Assembly (NCBI RefSeq): GCF_901000735.1
Contig: NC_081547.1
Span: 10,337,156-10,401,155, forward strand
DNA: 64,000 nucleotides
Direction: 5' to 3'
From: Corylus avellana
Taxonomy: Eukaryota; Streptophyta; Magnoliopsida; Fagales; Betulaceae
The notes under the pieces were generated by a model. The model was not told where the DNA came from, made no database searches, and worked only from the letters and a program-made list of their open reading frames with translations. This document shows, one piece after another, positions 33,979 to 44,425 of the stretch. Positions within the stretch are counted from its first letter, which is position 1, and each line of letters starts with the position of its first letter. Position numbers and translations under genes: made by a program.

Positions 33979-36177
33979 CTAATACAGTTGATAAACACCA
34001 GTTGACAATTTAATATACATACTTCTATTTGTAAAACCTACTTAAATTAATAGATATGTACAATGAGCTGTAAAACATTGATCAATGGGTTTATAATAGA
34101 TATGTATATATATATATATATATAAAGAAAACAAATAACATACGTGAGATTGGCAATAATCTACTAAAACTCATTGATGCTTGACAAAATCCCAAAATAT
34201 ATATATAAAACACACCTAAAAAATGTCAATATAAAACACAACAATTTAGCCTTTATATTTTCTCAGTAAAAAAGCCAAGCTATCATCACAAATGTACAAA
34301 CCATCAACCAAAACACAAATATTAATAAGCAAACATGATTATCAGCTCTGTCCAGTACCTATTCTCTTGACTCTAATTCCATAGTCGTCAACTCCTTTAA
34401 AGAACTCAATCAACAAGATTGAAGCCTTATTGTTGCCAAGAAAACTAAGGAAAAACACAAAAATCAATAAATTAGTTTACAAAATAGCTTGAAAAGCACA
34501 AACATTAGATAAGAAAAAATCAAAGTAGTGTATTCCACAGTATCTCAATATTTAAACTGCTAAATTTCCAACCTATCCTTTATATATATATATATATTTC
34601 GTAATAAAGCAGAACTACTTAATACCAAACAATTGAACAAACATATCTTATATCTACAATATCCAATGCCCACTACGATCGGGCCTAATTAATAAAAGAA
34701 AATGAACTAAATAACGGATAATCCAAACCCAAACCGAAGCCTGAGGCCTAATTTATTTCTCTTTCCCACATTTTCTTAGCAACCAAACAGAGCTAGAACA
34801 GCTCATATGAACCCCAACCCAGTGACCCACCAATATAATCCAAAACCCATTTCGATCATACCCCAGTAATCAACAAATACACAATAAACGACCCCAAATC
34901 ATTGGAAAGAATTGTAAAATAGTAGAAAATCAAAAATCAAAGTAGCTCGGGCAACTACACAGTACATAGAGCACTTCAAAAACTCCAAGAAAACGAATGC
35001 GAAATAATTTGGGTATGAGCTAGAAAGAAAGCCACTGACCTTAGCTGTCTAATTTGAGAAAGAAACGATAATGTCTACCCAGTATTTTCGTTGAGCCGAG
35101 CGTGAGCAGCGGGTGAGCTTGAGAGACGAGAGTTAAGACAATGAGAGAGGTTGCTGTTTACTGAGTGATTTTCGTTGAGGTTTAGGGTTGGGAAGAAGAG
35201 ATGAATATATAGAAGTGCAAAACGACGTAGTTTTGCCTTCAATTAATTTATTATTATTTTTTTAAAAAAAGGTTCAAGGGTAAAACTATTAACTATCAAT
35301 GATTCAGTTTTAAAAAAATTGTTACAAATGATTCAAAAAATTCAAAATTGTTCAAAAAATAGTTAATTTTTTTTTTTTTTTTTTTCAAAAATTGGTTAAA
35401 TTTCTTTTTCCAAAAAATGTTCGAAAAATACATTAATACTTCAATTGTGATTATAAGTAACACATTGTTGAATCTAATGTCAATTACTTAATTTGATATT
35501 ATGTAATCATATGATCTCATTAAATTATATCATATGATTAATTATTTAAATTATTATCATGTTTACTTATAATTTTTTTTTCTTTGAATTGAACTTAATT
35601 TCTAATGGTAAATGTGTTTATAAGTAACACATTGTTTAATCCAATGTCAATTACTTAATTTGGTATTATACGAATCATATCATCATTATACATTAATAAT
35701 ATGATTCACTTGAAGTCTTGAATAAAGTATTTGAATTGTCATTGAATCATATGATTAAGTATTGATATTATACATTTATATTATTCATATGCATATATAG
35801 ACTTATATAGACTTATAACATATATAGACTTATAAGTTTATAACATACATTGGAAATAAATCTCTAGATACTTAATTGTTGTATTAGTATGAATTGGTAT
35901 ACTTATGAGTTATGTCATGTTATATATGTATAATTTGTTATTATATAATCAAATAATTTAATGATCAATTGATCATGTGATATAATCATATAAATTATAG
36001 TGATAATATATTAATACTCAAATTGTGATTTAATGATCAAGTGATTATTTTATATGTATAAATATAATTATAATTATAATTATAAAATATATTATATAAA
36101 AAGGCAGTTAGCGGTTTAGCAGTTAATACGGTTAAGCGGTTAGCGGACTGCCCGCATTGACACTCCTATTGAGTAAT

Positions 36178-37615
36178 CACTACAAAAAAAAAAAAAAAAA
36201 AGATTTTTTGACGTGGCAAACAGTAACTAATTTTTGCAACGTCAAAAAAAATATTATTGACGTGCTGCATTTTAAAAACGTCAAAAGTTTTTGACGTGTT
36301 AGGTTGACACGTCAAAAACATTTGACGTGTCAAATCAACATGTCAAAAACAAATTAACATTAATTTGTAAATAATTAGGTAATAATTGATATCAAAAATA
36401 TGTATTAAAAAATAATTAAATTTAATTGGCATAAAAAATTAAATTTGATTGGTGAGGAAAATTAAGTTTATCATATTAGTATAAATTACTTGGTATATAT
36501 ATATATATATATGTTTGTTGTATATATATATGCATGCATCTAATTCAACCATTTCATTAATATTAAGTTGAACATGATATTATCTTGCATATATATATAT
36601 CAATCTAGTAATATTAATATGATAGCCATATTAATTTTTTAAAAATATATAAAACATACTGAATACATTTATTTTATAAGACCCGCAAACCTCACATGAA
36701 CTCGGCCAACACAAAATATGTGGTCGGTGAGTGGATACATCTAATTATCTATACATCTAGAATATTAATTTATTTATTCTTTAATTAATTGTAATTGTGT
36801 TGTATGGATATATAATGTGGACATATAAGAAGAAAAAAAATGATATAATATAATAAATTATATTTGTAATAGAAATTATATGATAGAGTAAATCTAATTT
36901 TAATACAAATATAATTTAATATATAATCTTAATAAAATTAAAATAAATATAATTTATTATATTTTAAATTATATAATATAATTAAATATTATATTATATG
37001 TTTTTGACGTGCCATGTGTGGCACGTCAAAAACTTTTGACCCACCATCTGTGGCACGTCAAAAATTTTTTGACGTGTTGTAGTTAAAATGTCAAAACATT
37101 TTGACGTGTCTAACCAACACGTCAAAAAAAAAAATTAACAGTTTATTGTAATTAGGAAATAATTGATATAAAAAATATGTATTAAAAAACAATTAATTTT
37201 AATTGGCATAAAAAATTAATTTTGATTGGATAGGAAAATTAAGTTTATCATATTAATTAGTATAAATTACTTGGTATATATGTATATGTATATGTATATA
37301 TATATCACATGCATGCCAATTAATATCACATGTATATTATATAATTAATTAATGTACACTAATTAAACATAATCATGCTATATATTAATGTATGCCAGGA
37401 AAGGTGGTTAGATTAGACGGTTAGCTAGCAAAGGTGGGGTGATGATATTTTGTTGTTATTAGAATGATAATTATAATTAGGTATTATAATTATTAATGGT
37501 TATAATATATATATAGAGAGAGAGAGAGAGAGTTTCTGACGTGCCCCAGATATTATGTCTGTTTCAATTTATTTTTTATTTTTTATTTTTAAATTGGTTT
37601 ATTTTCTGTGTTGAT

Positions 37616-37670
<55 letters not shown>

Positions 37671-38348
37671 TCACGTGCTGGGTTTTGGCACGTCAGAAAT
37701 TATTTCTGTTTCAATTTTTTTTTTTTTTTTTTAAATCTGGTTTATTTCTGACGTGCTAAAATCAGCACGTCAAAAATTTCTGACGTGTTAAATGTTAGCA
37801 CGTTACTAAAAAAAAAGCGGGATTTTTAACTTTTTCCCACTTTTTCCTATCTTCTTTCCCTCTTCTTTTTCCTTTATAATTCTTTTATATATTTGGTCAT
37901 TTTTCTCTCATTTCCAGACTCAACTGTCTCTCTCTGTCTCTCCTCTCTCTCAATCTCCCTAGCTTCTCTATGCAGCCGGCCAGCTCCCTCTAGAGGGAAG
38001 AAGAAAAAGGAGAAAAAGAAGAGGAAGAAGAAGAAAAATAAAAGGAGAAGAGAAGCAGATCTGCACAAAAAAAAAAAAAAAAAAAAAAAAAGAAGAATAG
38101 AAGATAAGAAGATTTTTTTGGTTTCTTTGATTTTTCGTGTTGATTTTTTGATTTGGTTTTTGATTTTGAAGATTTTTCTCGGTTTTGAGATTTTGAAATG
38201 AAGGAAAGAAGAGAGAGGAGTAAGAAAATGGAGAAAAAGAAGAGAGGGAGAGAACTGGGGAGTAAATCTAAAATGGAGAAAAGAGAAGAAGAAAGAAGAG
38301 AGAGAGTAAGAAAATATAGAAAAGAAGAGGGAGAGAGTCAATGGGTGA

Positions 38349-38382
<34 letters not shown>

Positions 38383-38863
38383 TTTAATTCGAATCACTTA
38401 ATTTAAATAATATATATATATATATATATATAATTTTAATTGAAAAATAATTTAAATTAATAAATTTTTTAATTAAAAAAAAAATGGCCAAAATTTTTGA
38501 CATGGCAATACAGCCACGTCAAAAATGTTATTGACGTGGCAACATTGCCACGTCAAAAATGTTTTTGACGTGGCAACACTGCCATGTCAAAAAATTTTGA
38601 CGTGGCATTTTTAGCACATCAAAAACTTTGTTGACGTGCTAGAAATGCCACGTCAAAAATATTTTTTTTGACGTGTTACTCCCGACACGTCAAAAGTTTT
38701 TGACGTGTCACTGTAGACACGTCAAAAATCTGAGATTTTTGACACCCACCCTTTTGACCGTTGATAAACGTAAAAAATCACACGTCAAAAGAGGTTTTTG
38801 ACGTATCAATACCATTGACACGTCAAAAACTCCTGGTAAAAAATTATCACCATTTTTGTAGTG
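36178..38863. mobile_element. Non-autonomous CACTA (En/Spm-like) element, 2,686 bp
   Basis: It begins CACTACAAAAAAA and ends TTTTTGTAGTG, with the 3-bp duplication AAT at 36175-36177 and 38864-38866. No transposase is visible; the ORF at 37874-38341 is low-complexity Ser/Phe-rich sequence and is not believed. Subterminal and internal zones carry about 30 copies of TTTTTGACGTG or its inverse CACGTCAAAAA. A segment of about 130 bp (TTGGCATAAAAAATTAA, TTTATCATATTA, TTACTTGGTATAT) is directly repeated at about 36368-36495 and 37145-37285. (GA)n runs lie at 37515 and 37637. Confidence 0.85.
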
Positions 38864-40530
38864 AATGGGCAGAGATTTTCCTCAATCAAAGTCTTTCGAA
38901 AAGCTATTAGAGAGAACAATTTAAGAAATTGGAAGGATATAAGGTTTAAAAAGAATTACCTGGTCAAATATATTGTGGTATGTAGGGATCCAGGTTGTAA
39001 GTATCGGGTTTACGGTCGTAAATGTAAGGATGATGAGTCATTTGAAATTAGATCAATACAGGCCAAACACACTTGTACAAGGAAGTATAGGAATTCGACT
39101 GTGAAATCATCTTGGATTGCTGATAAATTGATTGACAAGTTTAGAGCACAACCTAACATGCCGTTGAAGACAATTCTTGGAGAAGTCAAAGATAAGTGTG
39201 GTGTTGATGTTAATAATTGGCAGTTGTATATGGCTAGAAGAATTGCAAAGGAAGTGATTCAGGGCAAAGTAAAGCTTCAATACAATAGGCTTTGGGATTA
39301 TCGTGAAATAATTAGACAAACGAACCGGGGTAGTTGTGTGATAATGAAGGTTGATAGACCTTTACCCGACCATCCAGCATGTTTCTATAGGTTGTATTTC
39401 TCTTTGGCTACCATGAAGAAATGTTTTCAAGCTGGTTGTAGGCCTATCATTGGGTTAGAAAGATGTTTTTTGAAGGGTACCTTTAAGGGACAGCTTTTGT
39501 CTGCCATTTCAAGGGATGACAATAATAACATGTACCTAATGGCACTTGCAGTTGTTGAGGCAGAAACCAAAGACAATTGGATATGGTTTCTTAAGACTTT
39601 GCTATCAGATCTTGGCACCCCCTTGCATAAGGATGGACATTTATTTATGATCGTCAAAAGGTAACTATATTTTAAATTTATTATGTTTCTTTGTTTTTGT
39701 TTTTTGTTGTTTTCATCAAAAGGTAACCAAATTTTGTTTATTATTGTGACCGAGTGTAGGGATTGCAACCAACTTTTGATGTGGTTCTTCCCGGGGGTGG
39801 CCACCGGTTTTGTGTAAAGCATTTGTATGTGAACTACAGAGACATAGGTCATCATGGTCTTGCATTGAAGGACAAGTTATGGGCTTCGTCTGCAGCATAC
39901 ACTAAAGCTGAATTCCATAAGGCAATGGATGAATTGAAGCTTATAAGCCAGGATGCATACAACTATTTGTCAAAGATTGACCCAAGCTCATGGTCTAGGG
40001 CTTGGTTCAATACATTCCCCAAGTGTGATCTACTTGTAAACAACCTGTACGAGTGCTTTAATGCTAACATTATGAAGGCGCGTGACCTGCCGATCATATC
40101 CATGCTGAAAATGATAAGGAAGAAGTTGATGAAGAGATATCAAACAAAGAGGGATGACATCCGCACCACAATAGGTACAAGATGGTAGTAGGCCAAGTTT
40201 ACATGGTCATACCCCAACTCCCTAGCCAATCACTGATGCTGAAACAGTAAGTTCCAAACTGTTAATACGTCAATATTCATTGTCATAACTTCATTACATT
40301 TGATTTACCAAGTTTACATCATCTTTACAGATTCCGCAAGCTACTGATGCATCTTTTAGAGGTAGAGGGAGTAATAGGGGTAGGGGTAAGGGTCAACTAG
40401 ACTGCAAAGAGGTGGACCAAGAACTAAGGGAGGGCCTACTAGACTCCATAGAGGTGGGCCAAGGACTGGGGGAGGACCTATTGGACTGCATAGAGGTGGA
40501 CCAAAGACTAGGGGTGGAGGTGGAGGTCAA

Positions 40531-41050
40531 TTTCAGGGTACAGTGCACACATTCAGATTGTGTGGGCCTCCTCAATATCAAACACAACAGTCTTAGAGCA
40601 ATGCTAATGTGAGCAAGTTATTTATAATATTATTTCATTGTGGTCCATTTAATTTAATGTGCATTTTACTTTTGAATGAAAGTTAATATTTTAATGTTAC
40701 ATAGTTTCAAGGTACTGTCAACACAGTATGGTTGTATGGACCTCCTCAAACACAGTCCACACAGTCTCAGAGCAATGCTAGTGTGAGCAATACAGACAAT
40801 GATATTTCATTGTGGTCCATTTAATTTAATGTGCATTTTACTTTTCAATAAAAGTTAATATTTTCATGTTACATAGTTTCAGGGTACTGTCAACATAATC
40901 AAATTGTATGGACCTCCTCAAACACAGTCCACACAATTTCAGAGCAATGCTAGTGCTACTGTGAGTACTTCATACATTAAGTGTTTCTTTTATTATTTTT
41001 TCCTTTGAATTTGATGGTTGGTTAATGTGAGCACACACTTATCGACATAG
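40531..41050 (+). repeat. Three tandem copies of an exon-intron unit in the MULE 3' end
   Basis: Units start at 40531, 40705 and 40877 (spacing 174 and 172 bp). Each holds an exon beginning TTTCAGGGTACTGT-like and coding FQGTVNT...GPPQ...QSNA, followed by intron sequence with ATTTAATTTAATGTGCATT and an ACATAG acceptor. The third unit's intron diverges. Adding copies changes the number of Gln/Pro-rich C-terminal repeats in the transposase. Confidence 0.7.
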
Positions 41051-42335
41051 GAAGATAGGACATCACAACAAGGGTTTGCTCAACCAATTGGATATTCTCA
41101 GCCTCCTCAACCACAATTGGGGCTTACTACTATATGTACATCAATGTCTACCAGAAGAGGTAAAACTATTGTACCAACCATGGAGAAGGCAATTGCAGTA
41201 ATGGAGGCTAACAAGACAAAAAGGAAGAAGCTAGATTGGCAAAAATATTAGATCCAAAGAAAGGGATTGTGAAAGTAATAATTGGTCACGTTCGATGTGT
41301 AATATAATGGTTAATGTTAGAGACATTTACCTTGTGAAAACAACAATTAGTCATTTTGGATGTGTTTTTGTTAACTTATATTATTGAGAGATTATGAACC
41401 AATTTTCAGTTTTAGGAAAGTGGACCATTCTAGGATAATATAGAAGCAAGCTATTTATAATATGTGAGATTACAATGGTAGACACATTTGAAATTTTAGC
41501 ATTTTTAATGATAGTTTGGATTAGTTACTTTTTGCAATTTAAATCTTTACTCTCTGATTTTTTTTTCTTTTTCTTGGTATTATCCGGTTGCTAGTTGAAT
41601 AATAAGCTCAAGAATGGAGGATATATAGATGCATTTTGGGGATAGGGAGACTATCCATTGCTCTTTGGATCTTTTGCATGCATGCTTTATCATAGTCATA
41701 TCATATACAAATCATATCATCATTGCACCAACACCATCAACAAGAAATAACTTTGCAAATTAATAGCAAGGTGAGTAAAAGTTCATACATTAATAGTTGC
41801 ATCAACAAAAGAAGTTCAACAAAACTTAATAGGCAACATTGTTTTTGCACTTTAAGACCATCCACTGAATGAAAGTCCTTAAACTACATAGGTTTCTCCC
41901 TCTCATGGCAACATTGTCATGCTAACAGTGCAAGTGCAATGATGTTTTTCCCTATCACTAACAAAACAAGACAACAACAAAAATGCTAAAATCAAACAAG
42001 TGGCCAATGACATCCTTAAGTTTTTTTCTATGCTATTGTTTTTGCACTTTTCAGCATTAATCTGCAACGTCAATTTCGCCAGTTCAGCTTAAAAACCCTT
42101 ATTTTGATAAGCTATTTGGGCATTGAACTGTGACACAGGGAGCATAGCTTCTTCGTCCACCCAGATAAAATAATCACAACCACGATCACCATCTTTTTGC
42201 ATATTTCATAAATGAGAATTAGTCACCAATTATGCAAACACCGTTAATTACTTATCATATGATTCACATTAACAGAAATATTCAAGACGCAAGAAAATGG
42301 GAACAATAAACACCTTTTGTGCTTTTTTTAATGAG

Positions 42336-42507
42336 ATTAAAAAATGCAAAGTTAAGACAGATTGGTTGAAACAAGATAATTCCAATCAAACATCTTAGTG
42401 ACCCACGTATTCACAAACAAACGAACAAAGAAACTTATTTCATACAACCCCTAATTTTTAAAACCCTAAATTTGCAAAACTTTATTTTGAAACCCCTAAT
42501 TTTTCGA

Positions 42508-42540
<33 letters not shown>

Positions 42541-42555
42541 CGAACCTTGTATTTT
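42336..42555. repeat. First copy of a direct repeat of about 200 bp in the MULE
   Basis: Phrases AATTCCAATCAAACATCTTAG, TTCACAAACAAACGAACAAA and CCCTAATTTTTCGAAAAAAA recur in order at 43533-43735. In the first copy an (AT)n run replaces part of the A-run. The duplication lies within the presumed GRF intron region, 1.2 kb apart. Confidence 0.65.
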
Positions 42556-43532
42556 GGAGGATAAATGAATAGCAGAAGTATCAAGCAAAAGGGTCAAGCT
42601 CAACCATAATCTGCCATCAACCATAAATTTCCTCAAAGTTAATTCAATCTCAAACTGTTCAAATACACGCAACAACAAACAGGTATCCTATTTTTGTGAT
42701 CAACAACAAAATAGACCAGGACCAAAGAGCAAACACAAGCCTTCAATAAAAGTGACCAATGAAACTCCCATGTTCATATCCTGGAACCTATTTGTCATCC
42801 ACAAAGCAAGACTGAAAATTAGGTCAACTTGGACCCTTTCCAAACCACGAAACAAACTGCAGTTATAAACAAGCTTCTTACAACAAAGAGCACAAGATGC
42901 CAATAAAAACTTCTTCACAGTCGGTTATGTGTGTAGGGGAAAAACAATGCATGATATTCCTGATTGCAATATAGTAATATACTAATATATCCTTAACAAA
43001 GGGAGCTGCACCCAAGATGAAAAAAATAAAAAATAAGAGCTAGAAATCCAAGTTATCAGAAAGAATACAAGCATCAACCTGTTATACGGACCCAATAACA
43101 ATGGCTTGTGACCAAACCAATAATGTGCATCATATCTAATACAAATTCCACCAAACAAGTCCAAGCAGAAAGAATTACAAGACATCAATGCCATGTCATG
43201 TTGGAAAATTTCTTAATCATTAGAAATGAAGGGTTCTTTATAATAACCACTCCAATAAGGACTCCACCTTTCTCACCAAGGACGTAATTTCGAGCAACAT
43301 AAAAGTACTAATATTGGGTTTAAATATCAGGTATCCTATTTTTGGATGAAACCATGACCCAGCCATTCAATAAGTCACAAACAGTAGAAAAGAAAAGCAA
43401 CCCCAAAGATGGACCAAAAAAAGAAATCATGGCATGGTAGAAAGGAAGAAGAATAAGTCCACTCAATATTCATATTATTGAGAACATCAAACGACAGCCT
43501 AACAAACCCATAACATATCTCCAAAAAAAAAA

Positions 43533-43735
43533 TTGCAAAGTTAAGACAAATCGATTGAAAACAAGGTAATTCCAATCAAACATCTTAGTGAACTCGCAAT
43601 TCACAAACAAACGAACAAATAAACTTATTTCGTAAAACTCCTAAAAACTCCAAATTTGCAAAACTTAATTTTGAAAACCCTAATTTTTCGAAAAAAAAAA
43701 AAAAAAAAAAAATCAAACCTTGTATTTACTGCATC
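43533..43735. repeat. Second copy of the direct repeat in the MULE
   Basis: See 42336-42555; this copy includes the end of the first GRF exon (AAATACAAG then GTTTG on the minus strand) and a 22-base A-run. Confidence 0.65.
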
Positions 43736-44040
43736 CAATAAATATTCTACCAAGATTTTGCCGCGTGCATCAAGTCATCACTGTGATTCAATTCCGCATA
43801 GGCATTTCGTACGCACAGGACTGCTATTGGTAGACTTTGCCAACGAACTTCCCACCGACAATCCACTGGCACTCACATCGTCAGCGAACTCAGTTGCAAT
43901 CTTGTCCATAGTTGACGAGTGGGATGGTTTTGAGCTCTCTTACAGGTGAGCGGAGAGGAGAAGGTTATACACTGCTGCGTGGCAAAGGGAAGTGGAGAAG
44001 AAAATGGAGAAGAAGACCCACTGCGTGTTTCCGCTGCTCT

Positions 44041-44316
44041 AGGGTATTAAAACTTATGAAAATGGCGACGTTTTGATTCCTTCAATCCATTTTTTTCCAA
44101 TCAATACGGCGTTGTTTGGGGGACTTCTTACATTTTATTTTTTTCATCCTAAAGGGGTATTTTAATAACTTAACTTTGCCAAAACGACATCGTATTAAAT
44201 TTTTCATTCTATTTGACGGTAATGACTAACGGAGTGACCAAATTGCAACTGATTAGTAGTTTGAAAGGCTACTTTATTACATTTTGAACATTTGGGGGCT
44301 AAATTATATTTTTTCC
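44041..44316 (-). repeat. Right terminal inverted repeat of the MULE
   Basis: Inverse of 26505-26813, ending GGCTAAATTATATTTTTTCC immediately before the TTTGAATAA duplication. Confidence 0.75.
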
Positions 44317-44425
44317 TTTGAATAATCAAAATAAATACTAGAGTGCATTTACAATTTTTTTAGTTTAATAAATTGTAATTAATAGTATCATATAAAGTGT
44401 TTAGATGACGAGTGTCCTAAGCTTT

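Larger units (their letters stand above)
28728..36168 (-). mobile_element. hAT transposon, 7.4 kb, inserted in the MULE transposase gene
   Basis: Ends TAAGGGTGTCAAGG and (right, reverse) TAGGAGTGTCAATG form imperfect terminal inverted repeats, flanked by a perfect 8-bp duplication TTGAGTAA (28720-28727, 36169-36176), the hAT hallmark. Subterminal zones are dense in GGTTAGCGG. It encodes a decayed Ac-like transposase on the minus strand and contains a solo LTR at 30617-32846; without that the element would be about 5.2 kb. The copy at 2731-3822 is a deletion derivative of this family. Confidence 0.9.
27926..41251 (+). pseudogene. MULE transposase (MuDR family), split by two transposons
   Basis: The N-terminal PB1-like domain (FDVHYGGKISRGF) is at 27926-28150, followed after a frameshift by IQSGLKLISLDYNMLEMVV and an acidic linker. 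The MuDR N-terminal domain begins at DILEFPPISDEENEV (28612) and stops at NPQLS where the hAT is inserted. It resumes at 38865 (NGQRFSSIKVFRKAIRENN) after the CACTA element. The DDE core follows (VDRPLPDHPACFYRLYFSLA...). The first catalytic Asp, usually in GLDGC, is Glu here (GLERC). A frameshift precedes a phase-0 intron (39661-39759), after which GLQPTFDVVLPGGGHRFC resumes. C-terminal exons rich in Gly/Arg end KRKKLDWQKY at 41251. Confidence 0.85.
41903..43909 (-). pseudogene. GRF-type zinc-finger protein gene relic inside the MULE
   Basis: On the minus strand a first exon (43719-43909) starts MDKIATEFADDVSASG, reaches CLCGIESQ, shifts frame and continues NLGRIFIGCSKYK before a GT. A second part (41903-42202) reads DGDRGCDYFIWVDEEAMLPV, then a coiled region and a hydrophobic segment SLATCLILAFLLLSCFV, ending at a TGA. 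C-x-C-G, NPGRxFxGC-like and CDYFxWVDE in this order are the GRF zinc-finger pattern, and a C-terminal membrane segment is common in plant GRF proteins. A TAA after NKGF and the frameshift show decay. It is either a second MULE-encoded gene or a captured host gene. Confidence 0.6.
26505..44316 (+). mobile_element. Mutator-like element (MULE), 17.8 kb, carrying nested insertions
   Basis: The left end GGGAAAAATATAAAATGGCC is inverted at the right end (reverse reading GGAAAAAATATAATTTAGCC), and the similarity runs about 280-300 bp inward, including TCAAAATGTAATAAAGTAGCC on both sides. A perfect 9-bp target duplication TTTGAATAA lies at 26496-26504 and 44317-44325. Without the hAT (plus 8 bp) and CACTA (plus 3 bp) insertions the element would be about 7.7 kb. 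It carries a MULE transposase on the plus strand and a GRF zinc-finger gene relic on the minus strand. Both are broken, so the element is defective. Confidence 0.9.

Noticed and set aside
37874..38341. 155-codon ORF in the CACTA element
   Set aside because: It is a low-complexity Ser/Phe/Arg translation of CT-rich and poly-T DNA, with no domain.
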